From: Thermosipho sp. (in: thermotogales)
GTDB lineage: Bacteria; Thermotogota; Thermotogae; Thermotogales; Fervidobacteriaceae
DNA: 64,000 bases
NCBI GenBank assembly: GCA_017656345.1
Contig: JACDNZ010000010.1
Location: 1 to 64,000 of the forward strand
Direction of reading: 5' to 3'
Shown here: piece after piece, positions 32,749 through 39,834 of the stretch
How the letters are laid out: every line of letters starts with the position of its first letter
Numbering within the stretch: position 1 is the stretch's first letter
Position numbers and translations under genes: made by a program
Notes under the pieces: generated by a model
The model's database searches: none
Seen by the model: only the letters and a program-made list of their open reading frames with translations
Told to the model about the DNA's origin: nothing

Positions 32749-32997
32749 ATGAGAATGATAGTTAAGTATCAAGATAAGTCTAAAAGCCTCCCAGAAGTAC
32801 CTTTTGTTCTTAAAGGTAGAGGCGATAAATTACTTTTAGTTGTTAAAAATAAAGGTAATGATTTATTTGAATTAATAAGCTTGACAGGAGAAAAAGCAGG
32901 TCAAGTTGTAAGTACTAATACTAAAGAAGGTATTGAAGAATTAATAGTAGTAGAAGAATTTTCTATTGTAGAATCAGAATTAATAATACGTTATTAA
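32749..32997 (+). CDS. Hypothetical protein
   Basis: 82 residues, ATG after AGGAGG. Beta-rich (PFVLKGRGDKLLLVVKNKG). Not recognised. Confidence 0.65.
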   Translation: MRMIVKYQDKSKSLPEVPFVLKGRGDKLLLVVKNKGNDLFELISLTGEKAGQVVSTNTKEGIEELIVVEEFSIVESELIIRY

Positions 32998-33019
32998 TAT
33001 AAGTAAGGGAGTGTTAATA

Positions 33020-33246
33020 ATGCAAGAGCCTAAAATTTGCTGTGAACGTACGGTTGAAAATATAAAAATGAACTCCTTAATAGATGTAGAAGGAAAAGCA
33101 TATCTTTCTTATTATGCTTCCTATTTTGGATTTTAGTTAATGAAGTATCTATTGATATTCCTATTAAGTATTGTCCTTTCTGTGGCAAGAAATTAGAAGG
33201 CGAAAAAGGGGCAAGAAAAGTGCCGAAAGAGTATTTAGTAATATAA
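33020..33246 (+). pseudogene. Zinc-ribbon protein gene with a one-base frameshift
   Basis: ATG 33020 codes MQEPKICCERTVENI to SYYASYFGF and stops at TAG 33134-33136. In the -1 frame the text continues LVNEVSIDIPIKYCPFCGKK to TAA 33244-33246. Adding one T to the GGATTTTAG run at 33129-33136 would give FGFLVNEVSIDIP, exactly the sort of sequence found in small phage zinc-ribbon proteins. Broken, or a homopolymer error. Confidence 0.7.
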
Positions 33247-33574
33247 AGAATATATATAATAAGATATATAAATATATACAATAATAACTAAAATATATAA
33301 TAGAGTAATAAATATAGTAGAGGTTATTTAGTTACTAAATATATAATTACTTTTTTTTAGTCATTTTATATAGTAAAATTGGATTTTATTAGGTAAACCT
33401 ATAACTTTTTCATTTCCGAACGCTATTTTTATACCTATCATTTTATATATTTTATATTGAAATTATATACCTAAACCTCTCTAAACCTCTTATGATTCTA
33501 CCCACTCACATAGTGGTATAAAATTTTTAGGTAGGTATGGTTAAGGTACACTTCCACCCACACTACATTTTAGA
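33247..33574 (+). other. AT-rich intergenic region without genes
   Basis: No plausible coding frame. A weak TATTTAG/CTAAATA hairpin (33325-33341) is followed by T8 at 33351 and may end transcription. The rest is A/T-rich with short TATATA tracts leading into the hairpin array. Confidence 0.5.
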
Positions 33575-34078
33575 GGTACTTAGAAAGTCCTTCGTAGGCT
33601 CTTTCTACCACCTTTTTAAGAGTGGTATAACAATGGAAAGGTACTGAGAAAGACCTAATGATGGACTTTCTACCACCTTTTTAAAAATTGGTGAAAGTAC
33701 CTCAAAGAGCCTGTAGAGGACTTTCAGCCACCTTTTAGTAGTAGTGAAAAGGTACTAGAAAGACCCAATGAAGGACTTTCTAGTACCTTAATTATTATTT
33801 AGAGGTACTACTATGTACTTATTATATATAGTGTTTATTATATATAAGGTCTATTATATATTACTATTATATATACATATAGCACTATGGTTACCTCTAA
33901 AAAGTACCAGAAAGTCCTTCACAAGGTCTTTCTCACCACCTTTTTGATAGTGGTTATGTAGTGAATTAGTATATAAGTCTATTATATATAGTACTTATTA
34001 TATATAACTAAGGTACTATTTCAGCCACCTTTTAAAAGGTACTAGAAAGAGCCTGTGAAGGTCTTTCTCCTACTCTTT
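33575..34078 (+). repeat. Array of six related terminator-like hairpins
   Basis: Units at about 33575-33617, 33640-33682, 33692-33736, 33751-33790, 33903-33945 and 34038-34078. Core: GGTACTnAGAAAGnCC, 6-8 nt loop, GGnCTTTCTnnnACC, usually followed by TTTT. Unit 4 is a perfect 12-bp stem (GGTACTAGAAAG with CTTTCTAGTACC). A shortened relative is the terminator at 38882. Loops vary while stems covary (CC/GG, TCC/GGC), which suggests selection on structure. No coding potential. Confidence 0.75.
33819..34006 (+). repeat. Six AT-rich iterons YTATTATATATA
   Basis: Copies at 33819-33830, 33835-33846, 33851-33862 (last base T), 33864-33875, 33979-33990 and 33995-34006, in two clusters inside the hairpin array. 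Such A/T iterons resemble unwinding elements or binding sites at replication origins; that role is inferred. Confidence 0.6.
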
Positions 34079-34217
34079 AGAAGTGACCTCATATTTTGGC
34101 TTTTAAGGTGGTTGTTTTTGGTTAGGTAATATAATAAGTCTATGGAGAAAAAATAAGTACCTTAAAATCGAAAATAAAGCGTGGTTTTATGAACCGTTGA
34201 GTACCAATCTATGGAGT

Positions 34218-34246
34218 TTGACTTTTAAGTACAAAAAATGTATAAT
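34218..34246 (+). promoter_or_regulatory. Promoter after the hairpin array
   Basis: TTGACT (34218-34223), 17-nt spacer, TATAAT (34241-34246). Confidence 0.75.
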
Positions 34247-34318
34247 AAGTATGTAAATTGTCCATACTAATTCTGAAAGTTACAATATTAAGTATAAATA
34301 GAGAAGGAGAGTGTTAGT

Positions 34319-34792
34319 ATGAAAAATGTATTCTATTTAATCAATGTGAGTGAAGATTGGTGGCAGTTAAGAGAAAAGAAGTATCATTCAGTAATAAGTA
34401 CCTCAAATTCTTTAGAGGGTATACTAGCAAGACTAAAGAAGGTAGTAATTAAATACAAAACTAAAGAGAGATTCTACAGAAGATTAGAAAGGACTGAAAC
34501 AGTAAAACCGAATTTAGTGGTATCTAAAAAGAGAGAATTAGAGTACAAACAAATAGGTGATAAGTTTAATGATTTAGTAGAGGAAGTAGTAAGTGAAGCA
34601 CTAGCTACAATAAAAGAGGAAAGTAATTTAGTGAGGAAAAATAAAAAGTCAGTATCTAAAATGAAGAACATATTAAAGGGTAAAATTGAGGTTGAAAAAG
34701 TACCAGTAAAAGATGGGGTGAAGAGAGAGGAAAGAAAGTTAGTATCTATTAAAAGAAAGATAAAACCAGTTACAAAAAAGTTAACCATTTAG
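34319..34792 (+). CDS. Basic hypothetical protein
   Basis: 157 residues, very Lys/Arg-rich toward the C-terminus (KRKIKPVTKKLTI), helical middle. Starts behind AAGGAGAGTGTTAGT, the leader type shared by neighbouring cassettes. Only gene between the hairpin array and the structured RNA region, so a nucleic-acid-binding role is conceivable. Not recognised. Confidence 0.65.
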   Translation: MKNVFYLINVSEDWWQLREKKYHSVISTSNSLEGILARLKKVVIKYKTKERFYRRLERTETVKPNLVVSKKRELEYKQIGDKFNDLVEEVVSEALATIKEESNLVRKNKKSVSKMKNILKGKIEVEKVPVKDGVKREERKLVSIKRKIKPVTKKLTI

Positions 34793-34808
34793 TCAGTACT
34801 ATATAAGC

Positions 34809-34840
34809 GACTCACTTATAAAGAAGTGAGTCCTTTTTTA
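34809..34840 (+). terminator. Terminator
   Basis: GACTCACTT (34809-34817) pairs with AAGTGAGTC (34824-34832), then CTTTTTT. Confidence 0.9.
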
Positions 34841-35116
34841 TGCACTTATAGCACCAGATAAAGTGCTACTAGTACCAGAAGTATATAATGCACCTTTAGA
34901 AGTTCATAATGTACCTTTAGAAGCCTTTATAAGTGCCTTCAAGTCCTAAGTATCACCTAACCAGCTTATAACCTCTTAGAAGCCTTTTTAAGCCTTCTTT
35001 TAGTCCTTAGTATACCTATAGCACCTTTAACCACTTTTAAGCCTGTTATAAGTCAAATAAGAGTCTACCAGCTTATAGAGTCCCAAGCGTTCATTATCAA
35101 TGTATCATGTAAAAAA

Positions 35117-35190
35117 GAGAGAATGAGAGAGAATGACAAAGCTATTTAAAGCTAATCGCTTCTAATCGTCTATAATCGCCCATAATGCTA
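35117..35190 (+). repeat. Direct repeats phased at 10 bp upstream of a promoter
   Basis: GAGAGAATGA occurs twice in tandem (35117-35136). TAATCGCTTC, TAATCGTCTA, TAATCGCCCA and TAATGCTAGT follow each other at exact 10-bp steps from 35153. This phasing puts the same face of the helix forward and suits activator binding. Confidence 0.65.
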
Positions 35191-35191
35191 G

Positions 35192-35220
35192 TTGTAAAAG
35201 TGCTATATACCGTCTATACT
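35192..35220 (+). promoter_or_regulatory. Promoter for a presumed non-coding RNA
   Basis: TTGTAA (35192-35197), 17-nt spacer, TATACT (35215-35220), directly after the phased repeats. Confidence 0.55.
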
Positions 35221-35617
35221 ATACTTGTAAGACAACAGAAGAGCATTGACACAGTTCGACATTTAAGCATTGACAGCTTAGTTACAACCAAAGATAAACA
35301 ACCAACGACACCAAAGACAAAGACCTTTTAAATTGTACCTTGACAAGAGCATATAAACAGTTAGACGAACAGCCTAAAGAGTGCTAGAAGCTACTTTAAG
35401 AGCCTAAGCATAAATGTAGCACCTCTTTAGTTGCTTAGTCCTCTTATAGCACTAGAAGCTATAAGACTCTATAAAACAGTTAGTGACTAAAGAGAATCAT
35501 TCCAGACATAAAGCAGTATATACATAAGTAGTTTCTAGAGTCGAACCACTTGACGCACCAGAATAAAAGACTTTATACACCAGATACCTAATACTAGATG
35601 TAGCTTACTACTTTAGT

Positions 35618-35720
35618 GACTTAGTACACTGGGTAACCAACAGAAGTCTGATGTATTCCAGACTTGCTGGGTTGAAAAGAGTCAAGTCTGCCCGAGGGCA
35701 ATAGCCTGTAGTACAAGTAG
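35618..35720 (+). ncRNA. Structured RNA element with competing helices
   Basis: ACTTaGTAC (35620-35628 area) closes with GTACAAGT (35711-35718). Inside, AAGTCTG (35644-35650) pairs with CAGACTT (35659-35665), extended by CAG/CTG and AACC/GGTT; a second AAGTCTG (35684-35690) can compete for CAGACTT; GCC-CGAG-GGC (35690-35699) forms a tetraloop hairpin. The compact multihelix form suggests a regulatory RNA or riboswitch. Not a tRNA; family unknown. Confidence 0.5.
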
Positions 35721-35895
35721 TTTAACTGTTTATATGTGACTATATAGAGTTGGGCAACCTCCACTCACACTCTCCATAGTGTGAATAGTCAGTTATTGAC
35801 TATTCCCTTTAGTGCTAATATTCTTTATTAGCATTAAGGGGAGTAGTTAATACTACTCTGAAAAAAATATAAAAATACAAAGGAGAGTGTGTATT
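35721..35895 (+). other. Leader of the cassette region with several hairpins
   Basis: Contains CACACT/AGTGTG, TGCTAATA/TATTAGCA and GAGTAGT/ACTACTC hairpins followed by GAAAAAAAT, then the AAAGGAGAGTGTG ribosome-binding leader. The last hairpin could terminate the upstream non-coding transcript. Confidence 0.5.
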
Positions 35896-36651
35896 ATGAA
35901 AAAACTAGCAAACATGAGTAAGAAGGAGTTAATAGCTAAGTTAAAGGAGGTTAGCTCTAGAGTTACAGACAAGAACCTAAAAGATATGGTAGCATACACA
36001 TTAAAGAAGATAGAAGAGAGTACAAGAAATGTAACAAAGGACGATTTAGTAACCTTATTAAGTGACCTATTAACTAATGAGCCACTACCAATAGAGAATA
36101 ACGCTAAGAAAGAAGAACCTAAGAAAGCAAAGATTAAAGCAAAGAAAGAAGCAAAGAAAGCCGAAAAAGAAGAACCTAAGAAAGACACTAAGAAAGCAGA
36201 AAAAGACGCTAAAAAAGACGTTAAAAAGTCCAAGAAAGAAGTTAAGAAAGAAGTTAAAAAGATATTTCCAGAAGAATTAGGAATAAAAGATACTAACTTC
36301 AAGTTAGATTTAGATATAGAAAGTATAAAACAGCTTAAAAAGTTAGTTGAAGAAGATAACAAAGAAATTATATTTGCCTTCTATTGGACTAAACGTCACT
36401 TGAAGCAATATTATAATAGCTATGATATAAGAGGAATCACAGCTAAAGAAAAAGTAAAAGAATTTCCTAATGATTTGGACTTGTGTATGCCATTATACAT
36501 TAGTGAAGATAATAAAGTAATATATGTAATTTCCATATATACAGAAGTAATTTATCAAATAATACCAGAAGAATTAAAAGTATTTAAAGATGAAACTGAG
36601 AGTTTAAGGTTCTGTAACTCTATAGAGTATAACCTTTATATAGCTGAATAA
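35896..36651 (+). CDS. Lys/Glu/Ala-rich low-complexity protein
   Basis: 251 residues. N-terminal helical domain (KKLANMSKKELIAKLKEVSS), a central ~70-residue tract of repeated KK/EE/AKK units, and a C-terminal globular domain (IIFAFYWTKRHLKQYYNSYD). The central tract resembles histone-H1-like or AlaLys-rich nucleoid tails. ATG 35896 follows AGGAG; the upstream in-frame GTG 35887 is less likely. Function unknown. Confidence 0.65.
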   Translation: MKKLANMSKKELIAKLKEVSSRVTDKNLKDMVAYTLKKIEESTRNVTKDDLVTLLSDLLTNEPLPIENNAKKEEPKKAKIKAKKEAKKAEKEEPKKDTKKAEKDAKKDVKKSKKEVKKEVKKIFPEELGIKDTNFKLDLDIESIKQLKKLVEEDNKEIIFAFYWTKRHLKQYYNSYDIRGITAKEKVKEFPNDLDLCMPLYISEDNKVIYVISIYTEVIYQIIPEELKVFKDETESLRFCNSIEYNLYIAE

Positions 36652-36677
36652 CTCCAAGCTTTAGTATTGATTGTGAG

Positions 36678-36727
36678 GGCATTACTCTTCGAGTAGTGCC
36701 TTCCAATGAGTACTAAAGCTAGTACTC
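36678..36727 (+). repeat. Paired intergenic hairpins, cassette junction 1
   Basis: GGCATTACTC (36678-36687) with GAGTAGTGCC (36691-36700), and GAGTACT (36708-36714) with AGTACTC (36721-36727). The second is followed by AAATAATAAGATGAGTGGAGG. The same layout recurs at the next junctions. Confidence 0.7.
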
Positions 36728-36755
36728 AAATAATAAGATGAGTGGAGGAATGAGT

Positions 36756-37202
36756 ATGACAAATATTCAATTACTTAAATTAAAAGTGGTTAAAGAGAAA
36801 GGTGCAAGATATGATGTACCTAAAAAAGTTACCTGCCCAGATGATATAAAAAAGATAGCTATTGAAGTATTAGAGTTAGACGAACAAGCAGAAGAGGTAC
36901 TAGCACTTGTCACTTTAGATACTAAACTAAAAGTTACAGGAGTATTTGAAGTAAGTAGAGGTAGTATAAACTCTTCAATAGTACACCCAAGAGAAATATT
37001 TAAGAGAGCTATGCTGGTAAATGCTAGTAGTATAGCTATCTTACATAATCACCCAAGTGGTGACCCAAAACCAAGTAAAGAAGATAATAAAATAACTAGA
37101 AGATTACAAGAAGCAGGTAACTTATTGGGGATTGAACTAATAGACCATGTAATAATTGGAGATGATAGCTACTTTAGTTACAAAGAACATGGAATTATAT
37201 AA
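36756..37202 (+). CDS. RadC-like JAB/MPN-domain protein
   Basis: 148 residues. LHNHPSGDPKPSKEDNKITR is the JAMM zinc motif (HxH...D) and IELIDHVIIGDDSYFSYKE the RadC C-terminus. Usual bacterial RadC has an N-terminal HhH region, absent here, so this is the short phage form. Predicted metal hydrolase or nuclease; its biological role is unsettled even in bacteria. ATG 36756 lies 8 nt after GGAGG. Confidence 0.85.
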   Translation: MTNIQLLKLKVVKEKGARYDVPKKVTCPDDIKKIAIEVLELDEQAEEVLALVTLDTKLKVTGVFEVSRGSINSSIVHPREIFKRAMLVNASSIAILHNHPSGDPKPSKEDNKITRRLQEAGNLLGIELIDHVIIGDDSYFSYKEHGII

Positions 37203-37210
37203 GTATTGCT

Positions 37211-37269
37211 AGAGTACATTAACATTTTAGTTAGTGTACTCTATGGAGTACTTATATAATAAGTATTCC
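37211..37269 (+). repeat. Paired intergenic hairpins, cassette junction 2
   Basis: AGAGTACATTAAC (37211-37223) with GTTAGTGTACTCT (37230-37242), 13 bp; GGAGTACTTA (37245-37254) with TAAGTATTCC (37260-37269), 10 bp. Confidence 0.7.
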
Positions 37270-37301
37270 TCCACTAAAAATAAAAGAGGAGAGTGTGTTA
37301 T

Positions 37302-37550
37302 ATGAAATTAGAAACATTACAGAATATATTAGCTAAAACTCCAGTTTTGGTGAAAAGAATGGTGCAAGAAAAGCATGATGTAGATGTAGTAGTATTAGAA
37401 GTGATAGTATTAAAGTACTGGGAACAAAATGGGATAAATATACACCATAAAAATGCATCTAAACTATATGAAGAAGCTGGAGATATAGTAGCTAAGGTAT
37501 TAGCAGAAGAAATATTACTTTTTAGTGCTGACTTAGAGGACATTAACTAA
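37302..37550 (+). CDS. Hypothetical protein
   Basis: 82 residues, helical. ATG 37302 after GAGGAGAGTGTG; GTG 37293 is rejected because it is part of the leader motif. Not recognised. Confidence 0.62.
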   Translation: MKLETLQNILAKTPVLVKRMVQEKHDVDVVVLEVIVLKYWEQNGINIHHKNASKLYEEAGDIVAKVLAEEILLFSADLEDIN

Positions 37551-37586
37551 AGGTTAGTGTCCTTTAGTGAGTACTAAAGGGTACTC
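37538..37586 (+). repeat. Paired intergenic hairpins, cassette junction 3
   Basis: GGACATTAAC (37538-37547) with GTTAGTGTCC (37553-37562), overlapping the stop codon; GAGTAC (37569-37574) with GTACTC (37581-37586). Confidence 0.7.
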
Positions 37587-37613
37587 AAATAATAAAAGAG
37601 TGGAGGGAATAAT

Positions 37614-37931
37614 ATGACAACTTATGATTTAGTAAAAGAATTTGTATACGGAGGAACTCATGGAAGTGCTAGTGGTAACAGATTACGAATTGAAGGGGAT
37701 AAACTAATAAATTATAGTACAGTTATAGCATATAGATATAAAAGGAATATAATATTAAATAATACTAAGTACAGCCCGACCACTTCCAAGCACCAAAACA
37801 GAGTAAGGGCTTTAACACCAGTTCTAGAATGTGATGAAGATACTCTATACAAACTAATAAACGCCAGAAGTGAAAAAGAAAGGGAAGAAGTATTTGCAGA
37901 AATAATAAGAATGAACGCAGATTTAGACTAA
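37614..37931 (+). CDS. Conserved phage hypothetical protein
   Basis: 105 residues. GGTHGSASGNRLRIEGDKLI, then NTKYSPTTSKHQNRVRAL, a pattern seen in small phage proteins of unknown function. ATG after GTGGAGGG. Confidence 0.65.
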   Translation: MTTYDLVKEFVYGGTHGSASGNRLRIEGDKLINYSTVIAYRYKRNIILNNTKYSPTTSKHQNRVRALTPVLECDEDTLYKLINARSEKEREEVFAEIIRMNADLD

Positions 37932-37986
37932 ATACTCTTAGAGTCCATTATCTCCAAGAAGAGATAGTGGGCTTTATAGAGTATTT
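37930..37986 (+). terminator. Long two-part hairpin after the cassette gene
   Basis: Outer stem AAATACTCT (37930-37938) with AGAGTATTT (37978-37986); inner 12-bp stem from 37943-37954 with 37961-37972. No clear T-run, so it may stabilise mRNA as much as terminate. Confidence 0.6.
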
Positions 37987-38035
37987 AGTTTAATACTCTA
38001 ATATATAAATAAAAATAAAAGGAGAGTGTGGAGAA

Positions 38036-38344
38036 ATGAATTATAATTATTTTTATTTTAATAGTATGTATTATAAAAGAGATGGTTTTAAATATTTAAA
38101 AGGAAAAGATTTCTTTAGTTTTAAAGAAATATCTAAAGAAGAGTACGATTCTGCTTATGAAAAATGGAAGCAAGAACAAGATTGGTGTATAGTAAAAGAT
38201 TTTGCCACAGGGGAATATTTTTTAGTAACTAGAGAAGAGAGCGACAGAATGGAAAGAAGTCATAGTGATTATATAAGAATATCTACTATAGGAAGTTATG
38301 ATGAAATAGTAAAAGAATATGATAAGTTAATAGAAGAGGAATAG
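38036..38344 (+). CDS. Hypothetical protein
   Basis: 102 residues, aromatic-rich start (NYNYFYFNSMYYKRDGF). ATG after AAAGGAGAGTGTGG. Not recognised. Confidence 0.65.
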   Translation: MNYNYFYFNSMYYKRDGFKYLKGKDFFSFKEISKEEYDSAYEKWKQEQDWCIVKDFATGEYFLVTREESDRMERSHSDYIRISTIGSYDEIVKEYDKLIEEE

Positions 38345-38363
38345 ACTTAAAATAGTCTATTCC
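38338..38363 (+). terminator. Hairpin overlapping the gene end
   Basis: GGAATAGACT (38338-38347) pairs with AGTCTATTCC (38354-38363). No T-run; termination uncertain. Confidence 0.5.
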
Positions 38364-38393
38364 TTCAATAATATTAAGAAGTGAGGTGCTGAA

Positions 38394-38612
38394 ATGAAAC
38401 TTTTAGTTATAAACCATATACAAAATAATACTTATGCATTAAAGAAAGGTAAAATAATAAAAGAAAACGGTAGTAAAGTATTTGAGGTTGATGTAATAAA
38501 ATATTTTACATTAGTAGATAAATTAAATAAACAAACATTGGAAGAATTAAAACAAATAAATAATGTAGATAAAGTAATAATGCAGGAAGAATTATTAGAG
38601 TTATTAAAATAA
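38394..38612 (+). CDS. Hypothetical small protein
   Basis: 72 residues, beta-beta-alpha look. ATG after GAAGTGAGGTG. Not recognised. Confidence 0.62.
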   Translation: MKLLVINHIQNNTYALKKGKIIKENGSKVFEVDVIKYFTLVDKLNKQTLEELKQINNVDKVIMQEELLELLK

Positions 38613-38636
38613 ATTAAAAAGATGGGAGGATTAAAA

Positions 38637-38891
38637 ATGCCTAAGAAAGTGAATTATGAACAAATAATAAGCCCAAAAGAACTAGAAATAAGCGACAAAA
38701 GCAAGTTAGTATTTAGTGTGTCAAAAGCAGAAGATAGTAACATACCTCATTTAGACATAAGATTACACGTAACAAGTAACAAATATACTGGGCTTACAAA
38801 GAAAGGGATTAACTTTCCAATCGAATGGTTGCCAGACTTCCTAGAGATACTAGATAAGATAGACAGAGAATGTGCAGAGAAGGGGTACTAG
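38637..38891 (+). CDS. PC4/YdbC-like ssDNA-binding protein
   Basis: 84 residues. IPHLDIRLHVTSNKYTGLTK followed by KGINFPIEWLPDFLEIL matches the PC4 (transcriptional coactivator p15) fold: beta sheet with a conserved R and the TKKGI turn, then a helix. It may bind melted DNA near promoters or the origin. ATG 38637 is preceded by GGGAGG; ATG 38622 is part of the leader. Confidence 0.72.
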   Translation: MPKKVNYEQIISPKELEISDKSKLVFSVSKAEDSNIPHLDIRLHVTSNKYTGLTKKGINFPIEWLPDFLEILDKIDRECAEKGY

Positions 38892-38909
38892 AAAGTACCT
38901 CTTTTTTTT
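38882..38909 (+). terminator. Terminator related to the hairpin array
   Basis: GGGGTACT (38882-38889) pairs with AGTACCTC (38894-38901) around AGAA, then T8. Its GGTACTAGAAAG half is identical to array units near 33751 and 34038. Confidence 0.88.
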
Positions 38910-39073
38910 TGCTTATCCGTTAAGGTGATTAATGTATGTGGTGCATGATAGACCCCCCCACCCTTAATTCAATTTTGAAGGTCGTGGAATGAGTACCTCA
39001 GTACCTCATAATTGTGCAATAAATTTTACTGGAAGTGTGTATATATTCCACAACTATAAAGTCGACTCATAGG

Positions 39074-39138
39074 TTGATAATCAATGTTTGACAAATGTTT
39101 TGATAGCTGATATAATATAGTCAGATGTTGAAAATCAA
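39074..39138 (+). promoter_or_regulatory. Promoter with TTGA-N3-TCAA operators, copy 2
   Basis: Operator TTGATAATCAA (39074-39084), 3 nt, TTGACA (39088-39093), 17-nt spacer, TATAAT (39111-39116); a second operator TTGAAAATCAA (39128-39138) lies just past the start site. Confidence 0.78.
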
Positions 39139-39337
39139 TAAACGAAGGGAGTGAGTAGCGAATAAATAAACTAGTAGAATTTTGACCTATATAAGCTGGA
39201 GAAGTTGTGTAAGTATACTAAACCTAATGAAAGTATTTTGGAAGTATTTTAGATGTAATTTTGAGCGTCATACATCTAAACATTTATAGTAGTAGATATA
39301 CTAAATACATAGTAACATCTAAATAGTTTAGATGTAC

Positions 39338-39419
39338 GGACTCAAAACCTTTTATTATTATATATTTATATTATTTATTAATATATTATATATAATATAA
39401 ATAAAAGTTCTGGAATTGA
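39338..39419 (+). promoter_or_regulatory. Conserved leader element, copy 2
   Basis: GGACTCAAAACCTTTTATTA (39338-39357) and AATAAAAGTTCTGGAATTGA (39400-39419) flank an AT hairpin, as at 2174-2260. It ends just before the AGGGGTGAG ribosome-binding site. Confidence 0.55.
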
Positions 39420-39432
39420 AAGGGGTGAGAAA

Positions 39433-39672
39433 GTGCTAAAAGAAGATTTAGTTAAATTATTAAAAGAACATGGTTATGAAATAAAGCAAACAGCACTAGG
39501 TACTACATTAATTGATTTAAGAGGTAGAAAATATGCTAAACTTGATATACTTGATGGTGAGTTTAAAGTTGTAACAAAATCAGCTTACTGGGATTTATTA
39601 GATACTATTGAGTTTGTAGAAGAAATTATGGAAGCTTCTGATTTATTTACTATGATTCAAAAGTATATTTAG
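39433..39672 (+). CDS. Hypothetical protein
   Basis: 79 residues, GTG after AAAGGGGTGAG. LKEDLVKLLKEHGYEIKQTA suggests a small alpha/beta protein. Not recognised; controlled by the elaborate leader described at 38910-39432. Confidence 0.65.
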   Translation: MLKEDLVKLLKEHGYEIKQTALGTTLIDLRGRKYAKLDILDGEFKVVTKSAYWDLLDTIEFVEEIMEASDLFTMIQKYI

Positions 39673-39683
39673 GAGGTTAAGTG

Positions 39684-39818
39684 ATGATTATAAGAAAAGC
39701 TTATAACTCTTTAGGTCAATATTATAAAGATTTACACGATATGCAGTCTAAAGGATATAGATTAAAAAATATTGATGTTATGTTAAAAAATTTGATAATA
39801 GTTAGATATTTTAAATAA
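39684..39818 (+). CDS. Hypothetical small protein
   Basis: 44 residues, ATG 39684 seven nt after AGGAGG, stop TAA 39816-39818. IIRKAYNSLGQYYKDLHDMQ. Not recognised. Confidence 0.55.
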   Translation: MIIRKAYNSLGQYYKDLHDMQSKGYRLKNIDVMLKNLIIVRYFK

Positions 39819-39834
39819 GAAGGGGTGAAGTGTT

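Larger units (their letters stand above)
34841..35610 (+). other. Long non-coding stretch with degenerate repeats
   Basis: No credible gene with a ribosome-binding site. Richer in G and C than its surroundings. Contains an 18-nt direct repeat (34885-34902 and 34906-34923, ATAATGyACCTTTAGAAG), two related TCCTAAGTATCACCT / TCCTTAGTATACCT words, 10-bp-phased repeats with a promoter, and a repeated AGCATTGACA word. Probably encodes a non-coding transcript or is a regulatory/replication site. Confidence 0.55.
38910..39432 (+). other. Long non-coding region with promoter and leader element
   Basis: No coding frame supported. Holds a promoter with two TTGA-N3-TCAA operators (39074-39138), two TTTAGATGT/ACATCTAAA-type hairpins (39247-39275 and 39315-39335) and conserved leader element copy 2. 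Predicted leader length is about 300 nt, long for a 79-residue protein, so post-transcriptional control or a small RNA is likely. Confidence 0.6.

Noticed and set aside
33575..34078. CRISPR array
   Set aside because: Units are hairpins of variable spacing with T-runs, without constant-length spacers.
35520..35560. tRNA-like GGTTCGA box on the minus strand
   Set aside because: No paired T stem, anticodon arm or acceptor stem around it.
35853..36362. Long minus-strand open frame opposite the Lys-rich protein
   Set aside because: It is the antisense shadow of a Lys/Glu-repeat gene, with no ribosome-binding site and Ser/Phe-rich composition.
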